64,000 nt of DNA. Source: Prevotella sp. Lineage in GTDB: Bacteria; Bacteroidota; Bacteroidia; Bacteroidales; Bacteroidaceae. The notes under the pieces were generated by a model, which worked only from the letters and a program-made list of their open reading frames with translations, searched no databases and was not told the origin of the DNA. A program made the translations under genes and the position numbers. The stretch covers positions 1 through 64,000 of the forward strand of contig JAFYYV010000049.1 in the NCBI GenBank assembly GCA_017557405.1, written 5' to 3'. Shown one piece after another: positions 9,663-17,355 of the stretch. Each line of letters opens with the position of its first letter. Positions within the stretch are counted from its first letter, which is position 1.

Positions 9663-11114
9663 TTATTTTTGTTTTTTGAATTTGCTAGATACAAATGCCA
9701 GACATTCCTCTAAAATGACAGCGTGGGCGGCTTTCATGATACAGAAATACAAGATGCTTGCCAATGCGATGCGAACAGGCAACAGTACGTAAATGTTCTT
9801 GATAGGTATAGTGCAGAACCATGTGATGGCCATCACCGCCAATGCGGCGAGCATGAAGGGAAGGATGTCGAGCAGGGTCTCGCGGAAGCGCACTCCAATG
9901 AGCTGCTTGGCATAGTAATGCCACACGATGAGCCACAGGATGTTGAATGCAGAATAGGCGGCCACCATCGCGATGAATCCTGCACAATAGAACGCCACGA
10001 TGACTAGCAGTTGCAGCACCACCTGTCCGACGTTGAGCCACAGGTTGACATCGGAACGTCGCTGGCTGATGATGAGATTCTTATAGAGTGAGTAGAGTGG
10101 CATAAAAGCCCCGCTTAGGCATAGGAGTTGGAGTGGAACAACGCTGTCGACCCATTTTTCGGTGAGTGCAATGATGATGAACTCATGAGCCACCAATGCC
10201 AATCCGAACATGGCGGGGAAGGCGAGGAAGGCGGCAAAACGGGTGAGTTTGCGGAAGATGCGCACTTCACGCTGTGGGTCGTTGTCATCGCGAGCGCTTA
10301 CCATCACGGGTTGAGCTACCTGGTCCAACATTCCCCCTACAGTACTAAAGGCCATAGAATCCCATTTGTAGGCTTGGAAGAAGTTACCTGTGACGTTGCG
10401 CCCGTAGATTTTTCCGAAAAGGAAGGTCAGCAGGTTGGCGTTCAGGGTGTTGATAATCATCGTACCCAGTATGTTCATGCTGAATCGGAATGTGCGTCGG
10501 ATGGGTGTGAAGTCGAACGACAGGCGGGGCTTCCAATCGACAAACCAGAATCGCCCGAGCACCAAGACCGTGCTGTTGACAATCTGTTGCCACGCGATAC
10601 TCCAATATTCCATTCCCATTGCAGCCAATGCGACAGCTACGCTACCACTTGTTACCAACGCCACAAAATTGACAATGGCGATTTCGCGGTTCATCATGTT
10701 CTTGGTCATGTAGGCGTTGGTGGAGATGCCGAATGACGAAATCAAGAACGACAGGAACATCAACCTAGCGAGCGAGGTGAGTTTTGGTTCGTTGAAGAAC
10801 CACGCAATGAGTGGGGCGGCTGCGAACAAAATGGCATAGATGGCCACACTCATCAGGATGTTGAACCAGAACACCGCGTTGTAGTCGGTGGAGCGGGGCT
10901 GCTTCATGTTGACGATGGCGGTGGAAAATCCGCTGCTCTGCAAGTTGCCGGCGATGGCCGAGAAGATGGCCAACATTCCCACCAACCCCCAGTCGCCAGG
11001 CGACAAAAGTCGGCCTAACAGGATGCCAATGGCCAAATTGAGCAACTGCGTTGCGCCGCTGTTCATGGCCCCCCAAAACAGTCCCTTGGTTGTCTTTTCT
11101 TTCAGGTTCTCCAT
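9663..11114 (-). CDS. Wzx-like polysaccharide flippase (MATE/PST superfamily)
   Basis: A 483-residue integral membrane protein with about 12-14 hydrophobic helices. The N terminus (ENLKEKTTKGLFWGA) is typical of Bacteroidota O-antigen/capsule flippases, and the GNFFQAY region in the middle is family-like. It should flip lipid-linked oligosaccharide across the inner membrane. The start is placed at 11114. A frame-consistent ATG at 11138 lies inside the TATCTTTG promoter element (11138-11145) and cannot be in the transcript. It is first in a minus-strand operon with the glycosyltransferases. Confidence 0.88.
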   Translation of the reverse strand: MENLKEKTTKGLFWGAMNSGATQLLNLAIGILLGRLLSPGDWGLVGMLAIFSAIAGNLQSSGFSTAIVNMKQPRSTDYNAVFWFNILMSVAIYAILFAAAPLIAWFFNEPKLTSLARLMFLSFLISSFGISTNAYMTKNMMNREIAIVNFVALVTSGSVAVALAAMGMEYWSIAWQQIVNSTVLVLGRFWFVDWKPRLSFDFTPIRRTFRFSMNILGTMIINTLNANLLTFLFGKIYGRNVTGNFFQAYKWDSMAFSTVGGMLDQVAQPVMVSARDDNDPQREVRIFRKLTRFAAFLAFPAMFGLALVAHEFIIIALTEKWVDSVVPLQLLCLSGAFMPLYSLYKNLIISQRRSDVNLWLNVGQVVLQLLVIVAFYCAGFIAMVAAYSAFNILWLIVWHYYAKQLIGVRFRETLLDILPFMLAALAVMAITWFCTIPIKNIYVLLPVRIALASILYFCIMKAAHAVILEECLAFVSSKFKKQK

Positions 11115-11137
11115 TTCATGGCGGGTGTTTTCGGGCA

Positions 11138-11145
11138 CAAAGATA
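11138..11145 (-). promoter_or_regulatory. -7 promoter element for the flippase operon
   Basis: TATCTTTG on the minus strand matches the Bacteroidota -7 box and lies 23 bp upstream of the ATG at 11114. A clear TTTG -33 box at 19-21 bp is not seen, so the upstream element is degenerate. The position decides the start codon of the flippase. Confidence 0.55.
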
Positions 11146-11230
11146 AGAAAAAAATTGATACTTGTCTCTCATGGTGGCTGAAAAATGTAGTAAATAGTAC
11201 TTTTTTTACGAAAAAAACATCCCATTTTTC

Positions 11231-11261
11231 TTTCGCGTATGGGAAAAAAATCCTATCTTTG
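11231..11261 (+). promoter_or_regulatory. Candidate promoter of the UpxY-T6SS transcript
   Basis: TATCTTTG at 11254-11261, preceded 19 bp upstream by TTTC (11231-11234), resembles the Bacteroidota consensus with one mismatch in the -33 box. It faces the T6SS block and is divergent from the flippase promoter about 110 bp away. It is the only recognisable promoter seen before clpV. Confidence 0.55.
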
Positions 11262-11442
11262 CAAACGGCAACCGCAAGAAGTAGGCGATTGCTATACCAT
11301 CAATTCATGGATGTAACTGGAAATCAGTGCAAAAATGAAAACGAAAAACAATCCGTCGAACCACCAAAAAAACATGGCATGACAACATGCGGTGTCCCCC
11401 TTATATTGCCCGCACGTTAGATGCCTTTCACTGTATATAGTT
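11262..11442 (+). other. Long 5' leader upstream of the UpxY-like gene
   Basis: About 170-180 nt lie between the candidate start of transcription and the ATG at 11443. No conserved riboswitch is recognised. Short complementary segments are present (CCAT...ATGG near 11298-11311, and CATG-type inverted repeats near 11371-11390). UpxY/RfaH-type factors act on their own leader in related systems, so this is a plausible recruitment site; that is inference. Confidence 0.3.
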
Positions 11443-11991
11443 ATGTTCGCAAAGGACGAAATATGTTGGTTTCCCATGCGTGTGACCTACAATCGTGAGC
11501 TGACAGTCAAGAAGGAACTCGACGCTCTGGGCATAGAGAATTTTGTTCCTATGCACTATGAGTTGCGCGAGAAAGACGGTGCCCGTAAGAGGGTCCTCGT
11601 CCCGGCTATCCACAACCTGATTTTTGTCAGATCGACTCAGGACACGCTGACGGAACTGAAGAATACGCGCCGAGAGTTGGCGCCCTTGCGTTATATCGTA
11701 CGCCGGATGCTCGAAGACGATCGTACTGAGATCATTGTGGTGCCCGACCGCCAGATGGAGAACTTCATGCGTGTGGCCTCAGTGGAGACTGACGATGTGA
11801 TGTTCCTCGACTGCACGGACTACATCTGTCGTGTCGGCAAGCGGGTGCGTATCGTGGAAGGTCCGTTTGCAGGTGTGGAAGGTGTCATCAAGCGCATCAA
11901 GAACAACAAGCACGTGGTGGTGCAGGTGGAAGGCTTGGCTGCCGTGGGCATTACATTCGTCCCCTCCAGCCTGCTGCAAGCCGTCGATTGA
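11443..11991 (+). CDS. UpxY/NusG-family transcription antiterminator
   Basis: A 182-residue specialised NusG paralog. An N-terminal NGN domain (CWFPMRVTYNRE, then LDALGIENFVP) is followed by a C-terminal KOW motif (VGKRVRIVEGPFAGVEG, then HVVVQVEG). UpxY proteins in Bacteroides promote elongation through the long capsule operon that follows them. Here the gene is not followed by capsule genes but by clpV after 48 bp and then the 32-kb T6SS block. The ATG at 11443 is preferred over one at 11392 because the NGN domain begins right after it. The likely role is processive antitermination of the T6SS operon; divergent action on the glycan operon is the alternative. Confidence 0.82.
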   Translation: MFAKDEICWFPMRVTYNRELTVKKELDALGIENFVPMHYELREKDGARKRVLVPAIHNLIFVRSTQDTLTELKNTRRELAPLRYIVRRMLEDDRTEIIVVPDRQMENFMRVASVETDDVMFLDCTDYICRVGKRVRIVEGPFAGVEGVIKRIKNNKHVVVQVEGLAAVGITFVPSSLLQAVD

Positions 11992-12039
11992 ACAATAAGA
12001 ACGTATTTCCTAAACTAAATCAATACACGTAAGACATTT

Positions 12040-14397
12040 ATGGACAAGTATGCTAAAATCCTAGAGAATCTTCCGTCCGGCTATCTGCACATTGCACAGT
12101 CGTTCGCTACCGACAACAAGTCGCCGAAGATTGAACCGGCCCATCTGTTGCGCGCATTGCTGCATAAGAGCATGGGGCTTGTGAATTTCATCGAAGACAC
12201 CCTCGATGAAGACTATTACTACCTGATTGACTGGGCCGACATGCGCATGAAACAATGCGACAAGTCGCCTTATGGCATGAAGGATGCCGAGTTGTCGCAT
12301 GACGCTCAGAACGTGGTGAAAGAGGCAGTGGAACTGGCTGAGAAGTGCGGTTTGCCAGAACTGAACCTCATCTGCCTGATGGCTGCGTTGGCAAAGCCTG
12401 GCGTGGGATTCAGCTACGAGCAGTTGAAGACGATGCCATTGCAGGCCGACAAGATCATCCAGGTCATCGAGTCGGATCCTGCTGCCAAGAAGCCTGCTCC
12501 TACGGCTTCGGCTGCAGGCGCTTCGAGGTCCTCTTCGGCTGGTGTGGCCGATACGTCGGAGTATTGCGTAGCAATGCTCGAAGAGGTACCCGAGTCAAAT
12601 ATTATTGGTTTCGATAAGGAGATTCTTTCCATCATTGAGGTGCTGGCTCGCAAGGACCGCGCCAACATCCTGATTGTCGGTGAGACGGGCGTGGGTAAGA
12701 CAAGCCTGCTCAACGGTATCGTGCAAAGGGTGCGCGACAAGAAGGTGCCGGCTTCGCTCGAGGCTCTGCAACCTTATGAGCTCGACCTGATTGCCTTGAG
12801 CCAAGGTGTGAGCTACAAGGGTGAGATTGAGGACCGCTTCAAGAAGGTGTCGGAGGCTCTTCTGGGACAGACGCAACCTGTACTCGTGATTGAGAACTTC
12901 CACCGTGTAGAGGACAAGCAGTCGACGTTGAACGGCATTCTGCCCGGTTTGAAGAAACTGCTCTCGAAGAACGAACTGCAAGTGGTTTGCACATCGACCA
13001 TCGACGGTTACACAAAGGACATCGAGAAGGACAAGGAGTTCACTGCCTTCTTCGAGAAGATCACCGTGGAGGAACCCAACGAGGAGCAAGCCATCGAAAT
13101 CATACAAGCCAAGCGCGAGAGCTACGAGCAGTTCCACCATCTGCCCATCGAGGACGAGGTGCCTGCTGAGATTGTTCGTCTTGCAAAACGTTACATGCCC
13201 GACCGTCGTCTGCCTTCATCGGCTCTCGACTTGCTTGACCGCGCAATGTCATCGGTGAAGATTGCTACTGAGATGGCCGCTCTTGACGAGGACAAGAAGG
13301 ACGAGCAGAAGGAGGTGAAGCTGGAAAAGGACGCCGTGCGCGATGTGGTGGCCAAGATGACGGGTATTCCTATGGGTAACATCCAGAGCGAGGAGCGCGA
13401 GAAACTGGGCAATGCTGAAGAGATACTGCACAAGCGTGTGGTAGGTCAGAATCATGCCATCAAGAGTATCCTCGACGCCATTTTCGAAAGCCGCTCGGGC
13501 TTGAATAAGAAAGGACAGCCTATGGGTTCGTTCTTCTTCCTTGGTCCGACTGGAACAGGTAAGACCGAGTTGGCAAAATCGCTCGCTAACTTCCTCTTCG
13601 ACGACGAGACGGCCATGCTTCGTTTTGACATGTCGGAGTATAAGGAGGAACACTCGGTGGCTCTGCTTTATGGTGCGCCTCCGGGATACGTGGGATATGA
13701 AGAGGGTGGTCTGCTGGTCAACCAGATTCGTCAGCATCCTTATTCAGTGGTGCTGTTTGATGAGATTGAGAAGGCACACAAGTCGGTGTTTGACCTCTTC
13801 CTGCAGATTCTAGACGAAGGTAAGCTGCACGACCGTCTAGGTCGCGTGGGAGACTTCTCGAACTCGCTCATCATCTTCACCTCGAACATCGGAAGTGACT
13901 ACATCTTCAAGTCGTTCGGTGAGGGTGTTGTTCCTACCCACGACAAACTGCTAGAGGTGATGCAAGGCAACTTCCGTCCGGAGTTCTTGGCTCGTTTGAC
14001 GGAAATAGTTCCCTTCTCGCCCATCACAGAAGAGATGATTGACCGCATCTTCGACATCCACATCAAGAATTTGTTGAAGACGTTGAACGAACAGAACATC
14101 AAACTTGTCATCGACGAGTCGGCCCGCAAGTATGTGACGAAGGTGGGATTCAACGCTCATTATGGCGCTCGACCCATTCTTGGCATTATCCGCAAGGAGA
14201 TCCGTCGTCCCCTCTCGAAACTCATCATTGCCGGCGATATTGCTCCGGGCGATACTGTCACGATGAAGTACGACGAGGAGAAGAAGCAGATTATGTGGGA
14301 TATTGATACGCCCGACGATCCAGATGCTCCCGCTGCTCCTGTTGAGGAACCCCAACAACCTGAAGCTCCCCAGGAAGCTCCCGCTCCGGAGGAATAA
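12040..14397 (+). CDS. tssH: TssH/ClpV sheath-disassembly AAA+ ATPase
   Basis: A 785-residue Clp/Hsp100 protein with an N-terminal Clp-N-like domain (1 to ~145), a Pro/Ala/Ser-rich linker (150-172) and two AAA+ modules. Walker A motifs are GETGVGKT (214-221) and GPTGTGKT (502-509); the second Walker B is VVLFDEIEKA. The ClpB D2 signature GAPPGYVGYEEGG is present. The middle domain is short, unlike ClpB. The C-terminal ~30 residues are Pro/Glu/Ala-rich. Immediately downstream are tssB and tssC, which makes ClpV rather than ClpB/ClpC the right call: it recycles contracted sheath in the cytosol. Confidence 0.93.
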   Translation: MDKYAKILENLPSGYLHIAQSFATDNKSPKIEPAHLLRALLHKSMGLVNFIEDTLDEDYYYLIDWADMRMKQCDKSPYGMKDAELSHDAQNVVKEAVELAEKCGLPELNLICLMAALAKPGVGFSYEQLKTMPLQADKIIQVIESDPAAKKPAPTASAAGASRSSSAGVADTSEYCVAMLEEVPESNIIGFDKEILSIIEVLARKDRANILIVGETGVGKTSLLNGIVQRVRDKKVPASLEALQPYELDLIALSQGVSYKGEIEDRFKKVSEALLGQTQPVLVIENFHRVEDKQSTLNGILPGLKKLLSKNELQVVCTSTIDGYTKDIEKDKEFTAFFEKITVEEPNEEQAIEIIQAKRESYEQFHHLPIEDEVPAEIVRLAKRYMPDRRLPSSALDLLDRAMSSVKIATEMAALDEDKKDEQKEVKLEKDAVRDVVAKMTGIPMGNIQSEEREKLGNAEEILHKRVVGQNHAIKSILDAIFESRSGLNKKGQPMGSFFFLGPTGTGKTELAKSLANFLFDDETAMLRFDMSEYKEEHSVALLYGAPPGYVGYEEGGLLVNQIRQHPYSVVLFDEIEKAHKSVFDLFLQILDEGKLHDRLGRVGDFSNSLIIFTSNIGSDYIFKSFGEGVVPTHDKLLEVMQGNFRPEFLARLTEIVPFSPITEEMIDRIFDIHIKNLLKTLNEQNIKLVIDESARKYVTKVGFNAHYGARPILGIIRKEIRRPLSKLIIAGDIAPGDTVTMKYDEEKKQIMWDIDTPDDPDAPAAPVEEPQQPEAPQEAPAPEE

Positions 14398-14448
14398 TCT
14401 GAAGTGAATGAATAAACCTAGTTATTAACAATAAAAATCATTAACATT

Positions 14449-14904
14449 ATGGCAAGAAAGACTGTTATCAGTAAGGTGCTCGACGTGGAAGCACAAGATG
14501 GCATCATCGAGTTCCCGCAAAACCGTACACTGTATGCCGACCAGTTCACTGACGAGGCACCCACCACAGACGAAGATCGCGAAGGCTTCAAGCCGAAGAA
14601 CATGAACGAAGTCTTCGAACACTATCAGCCCAGCAAGAAAGGCGTGACCATGGAGACCGAAGATGGCGGTGCCGTCTATGAGGACTTCGACTTCAAGAGC
14701 GTCAAGGACTTCGAAGACGAGCAATTGATCTCGCAGAGCGACTTGATGAGTGGAGCCAAGAACAAAGTTGACGCCTACAACTCTGTCATCCGTCAGCTGG
14801 AGAAGAACAAGACTCTGCGTAACACCCTTAAGGATGAAGCTGCTCGCGGCAATCTGAAGAACGCCTTGAAGGCTCTGTTGGCTGAGCTTGACGAGGCTGA
14901 GTGA
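14449..14904 (+). CDS. tssB: TssB small sheath subunit
   Basis: A 151-residue protein of the Bacteroidota TssB type. It is rich in acidic residues and has a C-terminal helical part (SQSDLMSGAKNKVDAYNSVI onward) that would pack with TssC. Length and position (51 bp after clpV, 46 bp before tssC) fit. TssB and TssC polymerise into the contractile sheath around the Hcp tube in the cytosol. Confidence 0.9.
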   Translation: MARKTVISKVLDVEAQDGIIEFPQNRTLYADQFTDEAPTTDEDREGFKPKNMNEVFEHYQPSKKGVTMETEDGGAVYEDFDFKSVKDFEDEQLISQSDLMSGAKNKVDAYNSVIRQLEKNKTLRNTLKDEAARGNLKNALKALLAELDEAE

Positions 14905-14950
14905 TTTTAGTTATTATTATTAATGAAAAAATTAACAATCAGAAATTATT

Positions 14951-16327
14951 ATGGCAGCAGAAGAACTGAAACAAGAGACTCAAGGTGAAGCTTTACAACT
15001 TCGTGAAAAAATAGAAAACCCTGCGGGTTTGCTTCAAGAGAGTCTTGACGGACTGAATAAGTTTGGTGGATTCCAGATGGTAAAAGGCCTGATCAAGGGC
15101 GTTGAGAACATGGATCCACGCCGCAAGGCTGTGAAGAACATTTTCCTGTCGGATGCAGCATATTCCGACAGTCGTAAGAAACTGAAGAACGAGTTGGAAC
15201 TCTGGGTAAATATCCTTGAGGCTGGTGGTACTGACCCCATGCAAATTATCGAGCAATGCCAGGCCAAGCGCGACAAGGCTGAGCAGAACCTGAAGGACAA
15301 TCTCTTCAACGTACATGAAGAGGTGAAGAAACTTGAGATCACCTATCGCTCGCTCGACTCTTTCTTTGCCAACGCTGGACAGGGCAAGATCGATTGCATC
15401 ACTTTGATGAACGTGAACAAGGACGAATTGGAATATCATGATTCTGAGGATACTGTAGCTTTGCGCGACGAATTGGAGCGCTACTATGACCGCTTGAGCT
15501 TGAAGAACAATTACTCGCTGATGGTGGTGCCTGGCTATCTGGGCGATGCAAATACCATTCGTATGTGGGCCGACACGGCTTATCGCAACAAGATAATGTT
15601 TGTCACTGACTTCAAGGACAGCCAGAGCTTCAGCATGTTGAAGGACGAACTCGACGACGCTAACTTGCAAGGTCAGGAGGCAAAGATGGCCAACATTGTG
15701 ATGACTTGTAACTATTTGCTGGGTCGCAAGAAATCGGAACTTGCCAACGAGGACGACGATCTCTACATTCCTGCGTCGGCTGCTTTAGCTGGTCGTATGA
15801 CCAACACTGATGAAATCGTGATTGCTCAGGGCGCTGCTGGTAAGAAGTATGGTACACTGAGCAATGTGAAAGGCGCTCGTCTAGATCTGCGCAAATCGGA
15901 GATCGCTGCTCTTATCGACCAGGGTGTGATTCCTATGGTGGAGGAGGATGGACGTACGATGGCATTCTCGAATCGTTCACTCTATAATGGTGCTACGCTC
16001 GGATTGCAGGAGTATCCTATCGTTCGTGTGTTCGACTGGATTGGAAAGGTGTTCCAGAACTTCTTCAACGATGAGGCGTTCATCAATTGGAACTCATCTG
16101 TGAAAGCTGAACTGCAGCAGGCTGTTCACGACTTCCTGAGCGATTACAAAGGCCCAGGCAAGTTGATCGAGAACTACAACCTGAAGGGTATCAACCAGGA
16201 TCCCAAGACCAAAGACATCCACATCGAAGTGGAACTGAAGCCTTTCTTCGCTGCGAAGAACTTCTTCATCGAACTAACCGGACATAACGGACAGGCTGGT
16301 GTCGAGTGGGATCAGAACGTTCAGTAA
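14951..16327 (+). CDS. tssC: TssC large sheath subunit
   Basis: A 458-residue protein. The family-typical C-terminal half includes ALAGRMTNTDEIV, a FSNRSLYNGATLGLQEYPIVRVFDW-type core (residues ~335-360) and a polar tail ending GVEWDQNVQ. The N-terminal ~200 residues are the more divergent sheath-handshake part. It is the main sheath building block and the partner of TssB. It is followed by 70 bp of AT-rich DNA and the first hcp gene. No truncation or frameshift is seen. Confidence 0.92.
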   Translation: MAAEELKQETQGEALQLREKIENPAGLLQESLDGLNKFGGFQMVKGLIKGVENMDPRRKAVKNIFLSDAAYSDSRKKLKNELELWVNILEAGGTDPMQIIEQCQAKRDKAEQNLKDNLFNVHEEVKKLEITYRSLDSFFANAGQGKIDCITLMNVNKDELEYHDSEDTVALRDELERYYDRLSLKNNYSLMVVPGYLGDANTIRMWADTAYRNKIMFVTDFKDSQSFSMLKDELDDANLQGQEAKMANIVMTCNYLLGRKKSELANEDDDLYIPASAALAGRMTNTDEIVIAQGAAGKKYGTLSNVKGARLDLRKSEIAALIDQGVIPMVEEDGRTMAFSNRSLYNGATLGLQEYPIVRVFDWIGKVFQNFFNDEAFINWNSSVKAELQQAVHDFLSDYKGPGKLIENYNLKGINQDPKTKDIHIEVELKPFFAAKNFFIELTGHNGQAGVEWDQNVQ

Positions 16328-16397
16328 TCTGAATTCGACAATCAATTTATTTTTTTCAACTATTTATTCATTAAACATTTAAAAAGCTAGAAAAACT

Positions 16398-16802
16398 ATG
16401 GCAACAAGAACAACAACCCTGGATGCCGATGGCATCAAGCAGCGTGAGGTACTTTATGTACGTTATGAACTCAATCAGCAGACCGACGTCGAAGGACAGC
16501 CCACTGGTACAACTCGTGGTGGCAAGATCCGTATCCGTACCAAATCAATGGACGACGGAAGCTCCGATTTGATGGAGTGGATGTGCGATACTTATATGAG
16601 CAAGAGCGGAACCATCTCGTTCCCCAATCGTCAAGGTGGTGAAATGAAAGCATTGACCTTCAAGGAGGGATACATGGTTGAATATGCTGAGACCTACGAT
16701 TCTACCAACTCTTTGTTGCAGTACGAGGAATTCACCATCTCTGCCAAGGAGATTGCCGTAGGCAACGCTCGTCACAACAACCGTTGGACCATCGACAACT
16801 AA
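16398..16802 (+). CDS. tssD: TssD/Hcp inner-tube protein, copy 1
   Basis: A 134-residue beta-barrel tube subunit of the Bacteroidota TssD type (TTRGGKIRIRTKS near 38-50, then LMEWM and ISAKEIAVG near the C terminus). Hcp hexamers stack into the tube that is expelled with VgrG. It differs clearly from the second Hcp and from the Hcp domain at 19498-19902. A strong hairpin follows its stop codon, which may raise the level of this transcript over the downstream genes. Confidence 0.9.
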   Translation: MATRTTTLDADGIKQREVLYVRYELNQQTDVEGQPTGTTRGGKIRIRTKSMDDGSSDLMEWMCDTYMSKSGTISFPNRQGGEMKALTFKEGYMVEYAETYDSTNSLLQYEEFTISAKEIAVGNARHNNRWTIDN

Positions 16803-16811
16803 TCGATTATC

Positions 16812-16854
16812 GAGTGAGGGGGATGGCATTATGCTTGTCTCCCCCTCGCTTTTA
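16812..16854 (+). terminator. Hairpin with T tract after hcp1 (terminator or attenuator)
   Basis: GAGGGGGA (816-823 of this kilobase, i.e. 16816-16823) pairs with TCCCCCTC (16840-16847). The stem is extended by weaker pairs and followed by TTTT at 16850-16853. It would end or attenuate the clpV-hcp1 transcript unless antitermination occurs, which fits with an UpxY-like factor at the operon head. Confidence 0.7.
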
Positions 16855-16922
16855 CTAATCAACCACTGAAAAGAACTGACTTATTGAAGATATACTTGCA
16901 TCTCCCTTAAAAACCTAACCTT

Positions 16923-17330
16923 ATGGCTTTACAAGGACACTTGAAAATAGGACAGAAAACCTACGGAATCGTGCAATGCCAATATGAGTTTAACCAGGCA
17001 TGCGACGGCTCTAGTAAACCCACCTCGCGCCCTCGGGGTGGAAACATTACCTTCGTGATGCCCGCAACAAGCGACGACGACCTTTTCTTCTACAAATGGA
17101 TGTTCAACAAGACGGAGGTCAAGAACGGCGCGTTCACATTCACAGTGTGGTCGAAGCAGAACAAGCAGAGCTACAAGACAGTTTCGTTTGAGAATGCTTA
17201 CTGCATCAATCTTTCCGATTATTTCAACGACAGTGATAGTCGATTGATGTATACAACCATCACGCTGGCAGCAGAAATTATCAATATCGGATCAAGTGAC
17301 ACCGCTGATTTCGATAACGAATGGACATAG
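16923..17330 (+). CDS. TssD/Hcp inner-tube protein, copy 2
   Basis: A 135-residue Hcp-like protein (start GHLKIGQKTYGIVQC; TSRPRGGNITFVMP; LFFYKWMFNKTEV; VSFENAYCINL). It is strongly similar to the C-terminal domain of the next gene, with most motif blocks shared, and much less similar to Hcp copy 1. Hcp paralogs can be cargo-specific tube components or caps. Its position, 25 bp before the Hcp fusion, suggests the two assemble together as homologous or mixed hexamers (inference). Confidence 0.85.
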   Translation: MALQGHLKIGQKTYGIVQCQYEFNQACDGSSKPTSRPRGGNITFVMPATSDDDLFFYKWMFNKTEVKNGAFTFTVWSKQNKQSYKTVSFENAYCINLSDYFNDSDSRLMYTTITLAAEIINIGSSDTADFDNEWT

Positions 17331-17355
17331 ACCATCATCTATTAACTACACGACC

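Noticed and set aside
17296-17355. Upstream ATG for the Hcp fusion
   Set aside because: It lies within the preceding hcp gene in another frame; the ATG at 17356 gives a clean start after that gene's stop.
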